Below are positions 1 through 5,728 of a stretch of 6,053 bases of DNA, piece after piece. The position numbers and the translations under genes were made by a program. The stretch is from CAYJWS01 sp964373925 (lineage in GTDB: Bacteria; Patescibacteriota; Patescibacteriia; Buchananbacterales; GWA2-38-13): assembly GCA_964373925.1 (NCBI GenBank), contig CAYJWS010000067.1, forward strand, positions 1 to 6,053, in the 5' to 3' direction. The notes under the pieces are model-generated. The model made no database searches. It was not told where the DNA came from and was given only the letters and a program-made list of their open reading frames with translations. The first letter of the stretch is position 1; the number at the start of each line of letters is the position of its first letter.

Positions 1-54
1 CATACGTTTTGCTTCGAATGGGAAAAAGTTTTTTCTAAAATAAACGCACGCTTC

Positions 55-84
55 TTGACTTTATATTATGCCTAATGTTACTGT
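55..84 (+). promoter_or_regulatory. Candidate promoter P1 upstream of ssb
   Basis: TTGACT (55-60) is followed after 18 bases by TACTGT (79-84), which is preceded by TG at 76-77, giving an extended -10. The hexamer match is weak on its own. The layout matches the operon promoter at 2824-2852, which also has TGTTA about 20 bases after TTGAC and then TGTTCTTT (here 92-99). That agreement is the main reason to accept it. Nothing else is recognisable in bases 1-54. Confidence 0.45.
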
Positions 85-154
85 AAAAGAGTGTTCTTTA
101 TATACATACATTAGATTTATTTACGGAGAAATGAAGACTACTGCGTGCATTTCT

Positions 155-160
155 TATAAT
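155..160 (+). promoter_or_regulatory. Candidate second -10 box upstream of ssb
   Basis: There is a perfect TATAAT at 155-160, about 70 bases before the ssb start. No good -35 is visible at 16-18 bases upstream (the best is TGAAGA at 132-137). It could be a second, closer promoter for ssb, or chance in AT-rich DNA. Confidence 0.35.
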
Positions 161-231
161 GCGGCGGGATACATCTTGCTTTTGCATCTTGTTTTTCGGC
201 AGCAATACTTTACCATTTTTACGAGGTTATC

Positions 232-690
232 ATGCCGTACTTAAATCAAGTTACCATTATGGGGTATCTTGCGAAGGACCCAGTTCTTCAAAAAACAAAG
301 TCGGGCAGCCCTGTGGCGAATTTCACAATAAGCATAAAGAGCAAGGAGCTCAATGGAAGATTTTCTGTAGAATTTTTTAAGTGCGAAGCATGGGGAGGCT
401 TGGCGGAGAACTTTTGCAAAACTGCGCGAAAGGGCGCGCTCGTGCTTATTTATGGAAGGCTCCATCAAAATGTGTGGCTTAATAGAGAGAACCAGAAAAG
501 GTCGGTTATACGCATATTTGCGCATAAAGCATTTCATATTGAAATAGTAAGAGGCATGTCTGAAAAGTCGCGCGAGTTCCTTGAAAAGGAATCTGAAAAG
601 GAAATAGAAGAAGTAGATCTTATGGGCAATGTTACTCCCCAAGACCTTGCTGAATCTCAAGAAAACGATAGAGAAACTGAAAATACGTAA
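232..690 (+). CDS. ssb: Single-stranded DNA-binding protein (SSB), OB fold
   Basis: This cytoplasmic protein coats single-stranded DNA in replication, recombination and repair. Residues 4-38 (LNQVTIMGYLAKDPVL, then SGSPVANFTISI) match the start of the bacterial SSB OB fold, and VEFFKCEAWGGLAENFCK (46-63) with GALVLIYGRL (68-77) match its middle strands. The OB domain ends near residue 105. The remaining ~45 residues form a charged, Glu/Lys-rich tail. The tail ends ENDRETENT and lacks the usual acidic D-D-I-P-F tip that recruits partner proteins. The 152-residue length is normal for a compact SSB. The start is supported by GAGGT at 223-227, four bases from the ATG. The gene is monocistronic, with its own terminator at 704-740. 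The family call is secure; which SSB paralogue this is cannot be told, since a second SSB may exist elsewhere. Confidence 0.93.
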   Translation: MPYLNQVTIMGYLAKDPVLQKTKSGSPVANFTISIKSKELNGRFSVEFFKCEAWGGLAENFCKTARKGALVLIYGRLHQNVWLNRENQKRSVIRIFAHKAFHIEIVRGMSEKSREFLEKESEKEIEEVDLMGNVTPQDLAESQENDRETENT

Positions 691-703
691 AGTATAATAT
701 TTT

Positions 704-740
704 AAGACGCTCACAAGCTTTTGTGGCGTCTTTTTTCTTT
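704..740 (+). terminator. Rho-independent terminator of ssb
   Basis: The arms AAGACGC (704-710) and GCGTCTT (726-732) pair. An inner CACAA/TTGTG stem continues the helix around a GCTT loop, with one bulged T at 711. A T-rich run follows to 740. It starts 14 bases after the ssb stop codon. Confidence 0.88.
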
Positions 741-767
741 TCAGAAAGTTATGATTTGTGGTATAAT
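738..767 (+). promoter_or_regulatory. Extended -10 promoter for the AI-2E family gene
   Basis: TATAAT at 762-767 is preceded by TG at 759-760, making TGGTATAAT, a strong extended -10. A partial -35 (TTTTCA, 738-743) lies 18 bases upstream. A second TATAAT occurs at 778-783 without a clear -35. Initiation is expected near 774, leaving a leader of about 70 bases. Confidence 0.65.
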
Positions 768-789
768 GAAATATATCTATAATCTTGTC

Positions 790-849
790 CCGAAAGCCTT
801 CGGAGGATATTTGGCGGAGGAAAATAAAAGTATAAACAAAAACAGATGA
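790..849 (+). promoter_or_regulatory. Leader with hairpin and possible 12-codon leader peptide
   Basis: CCGAA (790-794) and TTCGG (799-803) can pair around AGCC, and the hairpin overlaps GGAGG at 802-806. Four bases after that GGAGG a TTG at 811 opens a 12-codon frame whose TGA (847-849) overlaps the next gene's ATG (846-848) as ATGA. A second GGCGGAGG lies at 813-820, 25 bases from the ATG, too far to serve it directly. Translational coupling through the short frame is an inference; the frame may be chance. Confidence 0.3.
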
Positions 850-1907
850 AAAAGGATTTTTTTAAAATACAATTTTATTTTTTTGTTCTTCTTCTCTTGG
901 GCGTTTCCATTGCTTTTTTTTGGATTATTAAGCCTTTGATATATCCGATTTTTTGGGCGGCGGTTTTGGCTTGGATCTTTCACCCTCTTTATAAAAAAAT
1001 ATTGCGGCATCTTGTGCAGCATGCCTCACTCGCATCTTTTTTTACAGTACAGCTTATTTTTCTTATAATTATTATTCCAGCGTCTATTCTTGCGTTTATA
1101 ATTCTTCGACAATCAATAGAACTATACAATTCAAGCGAATCGGAGATTAATCTTATTTTTGAAAAAACCAAGTTACTTTCCCAAGATTTTGGTGATTTAT
1201 CGCTTATGCGCTTTGTCGATAAAGCAGGGATTGATTGGAAAATAAAAATTGTGGAATATACTCGTGCGCTCGCGGGCTATGTTCTTTCGGGAATTGCCGG
1301 ATTTACAAACGGCACGATACGATTTATCGTTGCTTTTTTTATAATGCTCTATGCGCTTTATTATTTTTTGAAGGACGGTGAGTCCATGATACGCAGGGTT
1401 CTCCATATAAGCCCTTTAGGGGAGAGAAGCGAAAAGATTATTAGTGAAAAGTTTACATCGGTCATCCGCGCTACAATGAAAGGGACGTTTTTAGTCGGCC
1501 TTATTCAGGGAATGTTTGCGGGAGTTATTTTTTGGATTGCTGGAATTACGGCGCCGTTATTTTGGGCATTGGTTATGACCATACTTGCCTTAATACCTTC
1601 ATTTGGGCCGGCGCTATTAGGTTTTCCCGCGGGAGTGATACTTCTCATACAAGGGAAGATTTGGCAGGGATTTTTTGTGCTTATTTTTGCGGCTGGATTT
1701 GTAAGTTTTTTAGATAATATGATACGGCCATACTTTGTCGGAAAAGACATACACATGCATCCTCTTTTAGTATTTTTTTCAACGCTTGGCGGTTTGGTGG
1801 TGTTTGGCATTTCGGGATTTGTGATTGGGCCCATTGTCGCCTCTATTTTTATCGCACTCTGGACTATTTACGAACATCGTTTTAATAAAGAGTTGAAAAA
1901 AAGTTAA
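846..1907 (+). CDS. AI-2E family transporter (PerM/YdiK-like membrane protein)
   Basis: This is an integral membrane protein of the AI-2E exporter (UPF0118) family. Members have been linked to autoinducer-2 export and Na+/H+ antiport, so the substrate here is unknown. The 353-residue length is typical. Hydrophobic segments start at once (residues ~6-30 and ~32-50), a pair follows at ~65-90, a central soluble stretch lies at ~90-145, and there are several segments from ~150 to the end. Family signatures are visible in the C-terminal half: PSFGP at 251-255, LDNMIRP at 289-295 and GPIV at 328-331. An in-frame TAA at 825-827 limits the start; ATG 846 is the only plausible choice, although it lacks an SD in the right place. 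Transcription ends at the shared terminator 1921-1955. No partner gene is linked on the same strand, so its role cannot be narrowed. Confidence 0.88.
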   Translation: MKKDFFKIQFYFFVLLLLGVSIAFFWIIKPLIYPIFWAAVLAWIFHPLYKKILRHLVQHASLASFFTVQLIFLIIIIPASILAFIILRQSIELYNSSESEINLIFEKTKLLSQDFGDLSLMRFVDKAGIDWKIKIVEYTRALAGYVLSGIAGFTNGTIRFIVAFFIMLYALYYFLKDGESMIRRVLHISPLGERSEKIISEKFTSVIRATMKGTFLVGLIQGMFAGVIFWIAGITAPLFWALVMTILALIPSFGPALLGFPAGVILLIQGKIWQGFFVLIFAAGFVSFLDNMIRPYFVGKDIHMHPLLVFFSTLGGLVVFGISGFVIGPIVASIFIALWTIYEHRFNKELKKS

Positions 1908-1920
1908 ATAAACAAAAAAT

Positions 1921-1955
1921 AAAAAAACTTCGTTACGAGAAGTTTTTTTATTTTG
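1921..1955. terminator. Bidirectional terminator between convergent genes
   Basis: Arms at 1921-1931 (seven A then CTTC) and 1939-1949 (GAAG then seven T) form an 11-bp stem with a GTTACGA loop. The A-run on one side and T-run on the other let it terminate both the AI-2E family gene (+) and the ZIP gene (-), whose stop codons lie 13 and 10 bases away. Confidence 0.85.
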
Positions 1956-1959
1956 TCTT

Positions 1960-2727
1960 TTATCCTATTTCAGGGCTAAAAAAAATAAGAAGAGAAATAA
2001 TTGCTATTCCGATGAATAGCCACAGAGTGTGGAGCATAACTTGTTTTGCCTCATCTTCTTGATGCAGCTCAGGAATAAGGTCTGCTGTGGCAAGATAAAT
2101 AAAATTTCCAGCCGCAAACGCCGCCATATAGGGGACAAGAAAAGTAAATTGGCTTCCAAAAAAATAAAAAATGATGCCACCAAAGATTGAGGTGAGCGCG
2201 AATAAAAAATTGTAGAATATCGCTTGAGCCTTTGAAAGGCCAGCATAGATAAGAATGCTAAAATCCGAAATTTCCTGCGGAATTTCATGGATGATAACTA
2301 CGATAGTTGCGATAATTCCTGTTTTGAAATCAAGCATAAAAGCGGCTGCTATTAAAAATCCGTCTATAAGATTATGGAAACCGTCGCCAATAAGATTTGT
2401 ATAGATTATATTTGGTTTTGTCTGCTTTTTTTTGTGGTTATGGTCGCTGCATTTGCAATGGTGCCAGTGGATATATTTTTCCAAAATAAAAAAAGCTAGA
2501 AAGCTTATTAATACGGCGATAAAAATATTATTTGGATTTTTGTTTTCGGCGAGCGCTTCCGGCAAGAGATCCAGAAAAGATATGGCAAGAAGCGAGCCCG
2601 CCGCAAGGCTAATCATGAGTTTTAATGTGTGGTCTTTAAGGCTGATGTTTTTGAAAATCGCAATAATCCCAATAAATGACATAAGGCTTACAAGAGTTGT
2701 TGCAAGAATAATTTGAAATAAAAGCAT
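1960..2727 (-). CDS. ZIP family divalent metal transporter
   Basis: This inner-membrane transporter probably takes up Zn2+ or a related divalent cation into the cytoplasm. The 255-residue length fits compact bacterial ZIPs such as ZupT, with about eight membrane segments. TM4 carries HNLIDG (H118, N119, D122) and TM5 carries HEIPQE (H147, E148, E152), the paired metal-binding motifs of the family. The TM3-TM4 loop is His/Cys-rich (HWHHCKCSDHNHK, 87-99), as expected for a metal-sensing or metal-loading loop. LDLLPEA near residue 55 is also typical. An in-frame stop lies three codons upstream of the ATG at 2727, so this start is forced; no SD is seen before it. The gene diverges from the Ubl-type operon and is probably driven from 2773-2801. 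The metal preference cannot be read from the sequence. Confidence 0.92.
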   Translation of the reverse strand: MLLFQIILATTLVSLMSFIGIIAIFKNISLKDHTLKLMISLAAGSLLAISFLDLLPEALAENKNPNNIFIAVLISFLAFFILEKYIHWHHCKCSDHNHKKKQTKPNIIYTNLIGDGFHNLIDGFLIAAAFMLDFKTGIIATIVVIIHEIPQEISDFSILIYAGLSKAQAIFYNFLFALTSIFGGIIFYFFGSQFTFLVPYMAAFAAGNFIYLATADLIPELHQEDEAKQVMLHTLWLFIGIAIISLLIFFSPEIG

Positions 2728-2772
2728 GGTTGTTGTTTAATAATTTAAATGTAGGGAGGAATTTTATTTTTT

Positions 2773-2801
2773 ATTATAACAGTATTTTTAAATTTAAGCA
2801 A
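2773..2801 (-). promoter_or_regulatory. Candidate promoter of the ZIP transporter gene
   Basis: On the minus strand, TATAAT (2778-2773) lies 17 bases downstream of TTGCTT (2801-2796). Initiation near 2766 would give a leader of about 40 bases. The -35 overlaps the left end of the 2799-2814 palindrome. Confidence 0.55.
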
Positions 2802-2814
2802 GTTTAAAAACTTG
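2799..2814. promoter_or_regulatory. 16-bp palindrome in the divergent intergenic region (candidate operator)
   Basis: CAAGTTT and AAACTTG are perfect inverted arms separated by AA. The site touches the ZIP -35 and lies 10 bases upstream of the operon's -35. Its position suits a repressor or activator site, but a chance AT-rich palindrome is possible and no known consensus (for example Zur) is recognised. Confidence 0.4.
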
Positions 2815-2823
2815 AAATAATAA

Positions 2824-2852
2824 TTGACAGACTTGCTAAAAAATGTTATTTT
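2824..2852 (+). promoter_or_regulatory. Promoter of the Ubl-E1-E2-JAB operon
   Basis: A perfect TTGACA (2824-2829) is followed after 17 bases by TATTTT (2847-2852), preceded by TG at 2844-2845 (extended -10). Initiation is expected near 2859, giving a leader of about 50 bases. The sequence suggests constitutive, fairly strong transcription unless the nearby palindrome binds a regulator. Confidence 0.75.
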
Positions 2853-2856
2853 ATTA

Positions 2857-2871
2857 CTGTTCTTTGAGAAC
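2857..2871 (+). promoter_or_regulatory. boxA-like leader element / short inverted repeat
   Basis: TGTTCTTTGAGAAC (2858-2871) resembles the boxA element of rRNA leaders (TGTTCTTTGAAAAC type), which binds NusB-NusE. It also reads as an inverted repeat, GTTCT-TTG-AGAAC (2859-2871). The related TGTTCTTT lies at 92-99 in the ssb leader. The antitermination role is inference only. Confidence 0.35.
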
Positions 2872-2910
2872 AATTGTACATTGAAAACATAAAGCCCATA
2901 GGAGCAAGCC

Positions 2911-4374
2911 ATGAGGTCAAATATTTCCTTTGACAGATTCTTTCGTGAATATATTGGGAAGGCAGTAATTTGTAGTAGTGTTGTAATGCTTTGTGTTACG
3001 TTTATAGGCATCTTAGCATTTTCGGCCGATAGAAGTAACCAAACATATCTAAAAGATTTGTTTGCCGCGCTTGAAGGAAAAAATATAGGAGATACTTTCA
3101 TTAAAAAGGACGCTGAGGCTATTAAGCGTATTGTATTTGACAAGCGCGAGCCTGATGCCAAGATTGATGCCAATGTTGCCGCGAGAAATAGATTAAAAGA
3201 TATTGAGAGAGTAAATAATATTAAGCTGAATAGTAATCTTGATAAGATTGTATCAGTTGTGCTCGGAGAAACACAAGATTTTTCCAATACCATCAAAATC
3301 ATGCCAATACGCGTATTTTTTTTCAGGTTTTTTATTTTTTGGTATTTGGCGTTTTTAATGTGTTGTACATTTCAGTTTTCAATAGTTTCATGGAATCGCA
3401 ATGAGAGCTTGTATGACTGGCCATGGAATAAGCAATGGACGTATTGGATGTTCGCATTCATGCTCCCAGGAATCCTTTTGTTTGGAGTATTTAAAGGTAT
3501 TTTTAAACATACAAGAGAACAAACGCAGGCTGCTCTTGATTTGAGTAATCTAGATGGCTTGGTTGAAGAAGCTGCTGTCGACCCCAGAGTTATTGATCTT
3601 CCTGAAGGAACCCAAGGGGATTACGATCCTTTGAATCTCCATGACGATATTTTAGTTGATGAGAGAATTGATCCGCTTCACTATGAAGGAAATCGCGCGC
3701 TTCAATCAATGAGTAATTACTTAAAGGAAATTGAAGAGGCAAAGAAGCATATTGACGAGACAAAAAAGTCTTGGAGAAAGGTGTTTTTAAAAAGCGCGCA
3801 AACGCACACACAACACCTGCAAGAAGAATCAGAAAAAGCGCGAAATGAACTAAGCAGTGCTGGATTGGCATTAACGAAAGCGCAAAAAAAATTTGCCGAA
3901 GCCGAACAAGCCCTCAAAGATTGGCATAAACAGCTCAATAATATAAGAGAAAGAAATAGCGAAGATTATGCCCAAGAGCTAGAGCGAATAGGCAAGCTTG
4001 ATCGAGTTGCCGCAGTAAAAATACAGCGGGATTACTTGGTGGTGTATACAAAGACCATTTATATCCACCATGGGTCTAGATGCTTTGAGATGGGTGCGTA
4101 TGAGATTCATATGCCGCTATATAAGGGATGTTCTGATATTTTGGTGCGTACTCTTTACACCACTCATAGACAAGGCCGTGGACATATTTATCTAGTGGGT
4201 GAGAGATATTGCGCCGGCACACTCGCGCCTTCAATAGACGAAGCTTTACAGAAAAAAGAATTTGCCTCAGCAATTGAATATTTACTAGAGGCAATGCAGA
4301 GCGCATCAGGCGGAAAAGAACAGGAAGTTTTTCAATGGAAGGAGGTGAGGTTCAATGACCCAATCGAGGAATAG
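2911..4374 (+). CDS. Membrane-anchored coiled-coil protein with C-terminal E2-like (UBC-like) domain
   Basis: This is a 487-residue protein with no assignable family over its whole length. Hydrophobic segments lie at ~17-38, ~134-158 and ~178-198, with a charged stretch at 40-132 between the first two. An acidic region (~215-255) leads to a Lys/Glu/Ala-rich coiled coil at ~265-365. The last ~115 residues resemble bacterial E2-like domains: a strand YLVVYTKTIYI (375-385), GAYEIHMPLY (395-404), then HIYLVGERYCAG (425-436) in place of the HPxV..dG..CLG pattern, a helix at 441-465, and a late Trp476. Cys434 is the candidate thioester residue. The SD AGGAG (2900-2904) sits six bases before the ATG. 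The last 20 bases overlap the JAB gene. Likely role: holding Ubl transfer at the membrane. An odd number of membrane segments leaves the topology open; the E2 domain must be cytosolic to meet E1. The E2 call is inferred from pattern plus context. Confidence 0.65.
   Translation: MRSNISFDRFFREYIGKAVICSSVVMLCVTFIGILAFSADRSNQTYLKDLFAALEGKNIGDTFIKKDAEAIKRIVFDKREPDAKIDANVAARNRLKDIERVNNIKLNSNLDKIVSVVLGETQDFSNTIKIMPIRVFFFRFFIFWYLAFLMCCTFQFSIVSWNRNESLYDWPWNKQWTYWMFAFMLPGILLFGVFKGIFKHTREQTQAALDLSNLDGLVEEAAVDPRVIDLPEGTQGDYDPLNLHDDILVDERIDPLHYEGNRALQSMSNYLKEIEEAKKHIDETKKSWRKVFLKSAQTHTQHLQEESEKARNELSSAGLALTKAQKKFAEAEQALKDWHKQLNNIRERNSEDYAQELERIGKLDRVAAVKIQRDYLVVYTKTIYIHHGSRCFEMGAYEIHMPLYKGCSDILVRTLYTTHRQGRGHIYLVGERYCAGTLAPSIDEALQKKEFASAIEYLLEAMQSASGGKEQEVFQWKEVRFNDPIEE
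4339..4348 (+). promoter_or_regulatory. Full-length Shine-Dalgarno for the JAB gene, inside the E2-like gene
   Basis: AAGGAGGTGA is a ten-base match to the complement of the usual 16S 3' tail, six bases before the ATG at 4355. It fixes the JAB start despite the 20-bp overlap with the upstream gene and implies strong independent initiation. Confidence 0.85.
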
Positions 4375-5044
4375 TATTGCCCTTTTAAGAGCAGAAGATT
4401 CGCAAGTTGCTTTGATACAGGGACATGAAAAAGCATTTGAAGATTTTCGCGTGGTCATATCTTTTGATGCATTTCAAAAGATGATGTTTTTCGTAGACTC
4501 ATGTCCATATGAAATTAGCGGATTTGGCATTGTTGAAGAAAGCGGAAGCACACTTTCTATCAAAGAAGTGTTTCTTGTAAAACAGAGTACTTCAAGCCAA
4601 GGCCTGCATGTTGAAACAGACCAAAAAGCATTTAATGAGTTTGTCGGTAGGCTCGCCAAAAATGGCGGGGATCCCGGAAAATTAAAATTCCAGTGGCACT
4701 CGCATGCAAATTCTAGAGTATTTTTTTCCTGCGAAGACGTTGATACGATTCGAGCGTACCTCTGTGATTACATGATAAGTTGTGTCCTTAACAAAAAAGG
4801 CGAGCATAGGTGCCGGATTGATATTTTTAAACCCCTGAAGGTGAGCCTTGACTCGCCCCTTCATATTCAGCTTCCGGAAGTCTCCGATGATCTTAAAAAA
4901 AGATATCTTCTTAACATGAAGGACTGTGTAAGAGTGGTTGGGCAAGAATCAAAAGATGCTACTTTTTGCTCAAATGGCATGAAGAAGAAAAGGCTCGATA
5001 AGAATACTGTATTGCATGGTAAAAAAGAAAAGGAGGGCTTATGA
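4355..5044 (+). CDS. JAB/JAMM (MPN+) metalloprotease, predicted Ubl deconjugase
   Basis: This 229-residue protein is predicted to be a zinc isopeptidase that cleaves the Ubl from targets, like Rpn11/AMSH-type deubiquitinases. The JAMM motif is complete: H115-S-H117, seven residues, S125, two residues, D128, with the upstream catalytic Glu likely E53 in CPYEISGFG. The JAB domain spans ~31-160, in the order strand/helix (FRVVISFDAFQKMMFF), E53 loop, strand KEVFLVKQ, helix ~88-102, then FQWHSH. About 30 N-terminal residues precede it. A C-terminal extension (~165-229) ends in a strongly basic Lys-rich tail that could bind nucleic acid, membrane or a partner. It overlaps the E2-like gene by 20 bp and the E1-like gene by ATGA, indicating coupled expression. 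Such JABs commonly sit beside E1 and E2 genes in bacteria. Because the Ubl has no residues after its last Gly, deconjugation is more likely than precursor maturation. Confidence 0.9.
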   Translation: MTQSRNSIALLRAEDSQVALIQGHEKAFEDFRVVISFDAFQKMMFFVDSCPYEISGFGIVEESGSTLSIKEVFLVKQSTSSQGLHVETDQKAFNEFVGRLAKNGGDPGKLKFQWHSHANSRVFFSCEDVDTIRAYLCDYMISCVLNKKGEHRCRIDIFKPLKVSLDSPLHIQLPEVSDDLKKRYLLNMKDCVRVVGQESKDATFCSNGMKKKRLDKNTVLHGKKEKEGL

Positions 5045-5700
5045 TACAGGATTATATCGGCCAGCTTGATATACTTAATCCGGAATTGTTCCGTTTTCCC
5101 GTCACGCTCATAGGATGCGGCGGCATTGGCTCGCCAACAGCCATTCTCCTTGCAAAAGTAGGTTGTCCAAATCTCACAGTATTTGACCCTGACAAAGTCG
5201 AAGCACATAATTTGCCTAATCAGTTTTTTAGGAAAAGTGATTTGGGAAAGTATAAGGCTTCTGCTATTTTTGACTTTGTGAAAGAAATATCAGACACTCA
5301 TACGTGCGCTTGTTCATATCAATTTAGTGATAGGGAGAAAAGACCGTTGGGAATGGTTGTGTCTGGAGTTGACAATATGCACACGCGCTTGAGTATTTGG
5401 GAGAGAATGCGATATAATACAGATGTGCCTTTGTATGTTGATGGACGAATAGGAGGCGAAATATTAGAGGTTCTTACAATACGGCCATCACAAGTTGAAG
5501 ATGTGGAATGGTACGAAAGAAAGTTTTTATTTTCAGATGAAGACGCGGCCAATCTTCCTTGTACCGCGCGAAGTATTATGTATACGGGATTTGTTATTGC
5601 GGGAATTATTGTCTCTCAAATTGCAAAATGGCTGAAAGGCGAAGAGTATTATCGCCGCGTAAATTTGGACCTTAAAACCATGACGTCGGTTTTACAGTAA
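5041..5700 (+). CDS. ThiF/E1-like Ubl-activating enzyme
   Basis: This enzyme is predicted to adenylate the C-terminal Gly of the downstream Ubl with ATP-Mg and to form a thioester. The Rossmann core shows GCGGIG (25-30), the acidic residues D49 and D51 in FDPDKVEAHNLPNQ (48-61), N57, K72 in DLGKYKA, and SGVDNMHTR with D111 and R116, all at family positions. Cys174 in LPCTARSIMYTG is the candidate catalytic Cys. At 219 residues it is compact, with no CxxC zinc pairs and no Ub-fold or second adenylation domain. The usual Arg of the NLxRQ motif is Asn60. The start overlaps the JAB stop as ATGA, with AAGGAGGG just upstream (5030-5037). Linkage to JAB, E2-like and Ubl genes argues for protein conjugation. 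Thiamine or molybdopterin synthesis is less likely because no such genes are present. Confidence 0.9.
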   Translation: MIQDYIGQLDILNPELFRFPVTLIGCGGIGSPTAILLAKVGCPNLTVFDPDKVEAHNLPNQFFRKSDLGKYKASAIFDFVKEISDTHTCACSYQFSDREKRPLGMVVSGVDNMHTRLSIWERMRYNTDVPLYVDGRIGGEILEVLTIRPSQVEDVEWYERKFLFSDEDAANLPCTARSIMYTGFVIAGIIVSQIAKWLKGEEYYRRVNLDLKTMTSVLQ

Positions 5701-5728
5701 TTCTTTAAGGAAAGGAAGGCATATCGCA

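Noticed and set aside
131..244. A 37-codon ATG frame with GGAG upstream that overlaps the ssb start.
   Set aside because: It contains the TATAAT at 155-160, has no recognisable protein features beyond a short hydrophobic stretch, and its end overlaps a secure gene in another frame; probably chance.
241..714. A 157-codon minus-strand frame across ssb.
   Set aside because: It is the antisense shadow of a gene with clear family motifs and it covers the ssb terminator.
2745..3302. A 185-codon minus-strand frame over the intergenic region and the start of the E2-like gene.
   Set aside because: It runs antisense through the operon promoter and the membrane-protein start, with low-complexity Ser/Leu content and no family resemblance.
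5041..5110. TGA at 5042-5044 read as Gly (code 25) would extend the JAB protein.
   Set aside because: The extension has no domain character, the ATGA junction with a well-placed SD is a normal operon overlap, and no gene here has an in-frame TGA.
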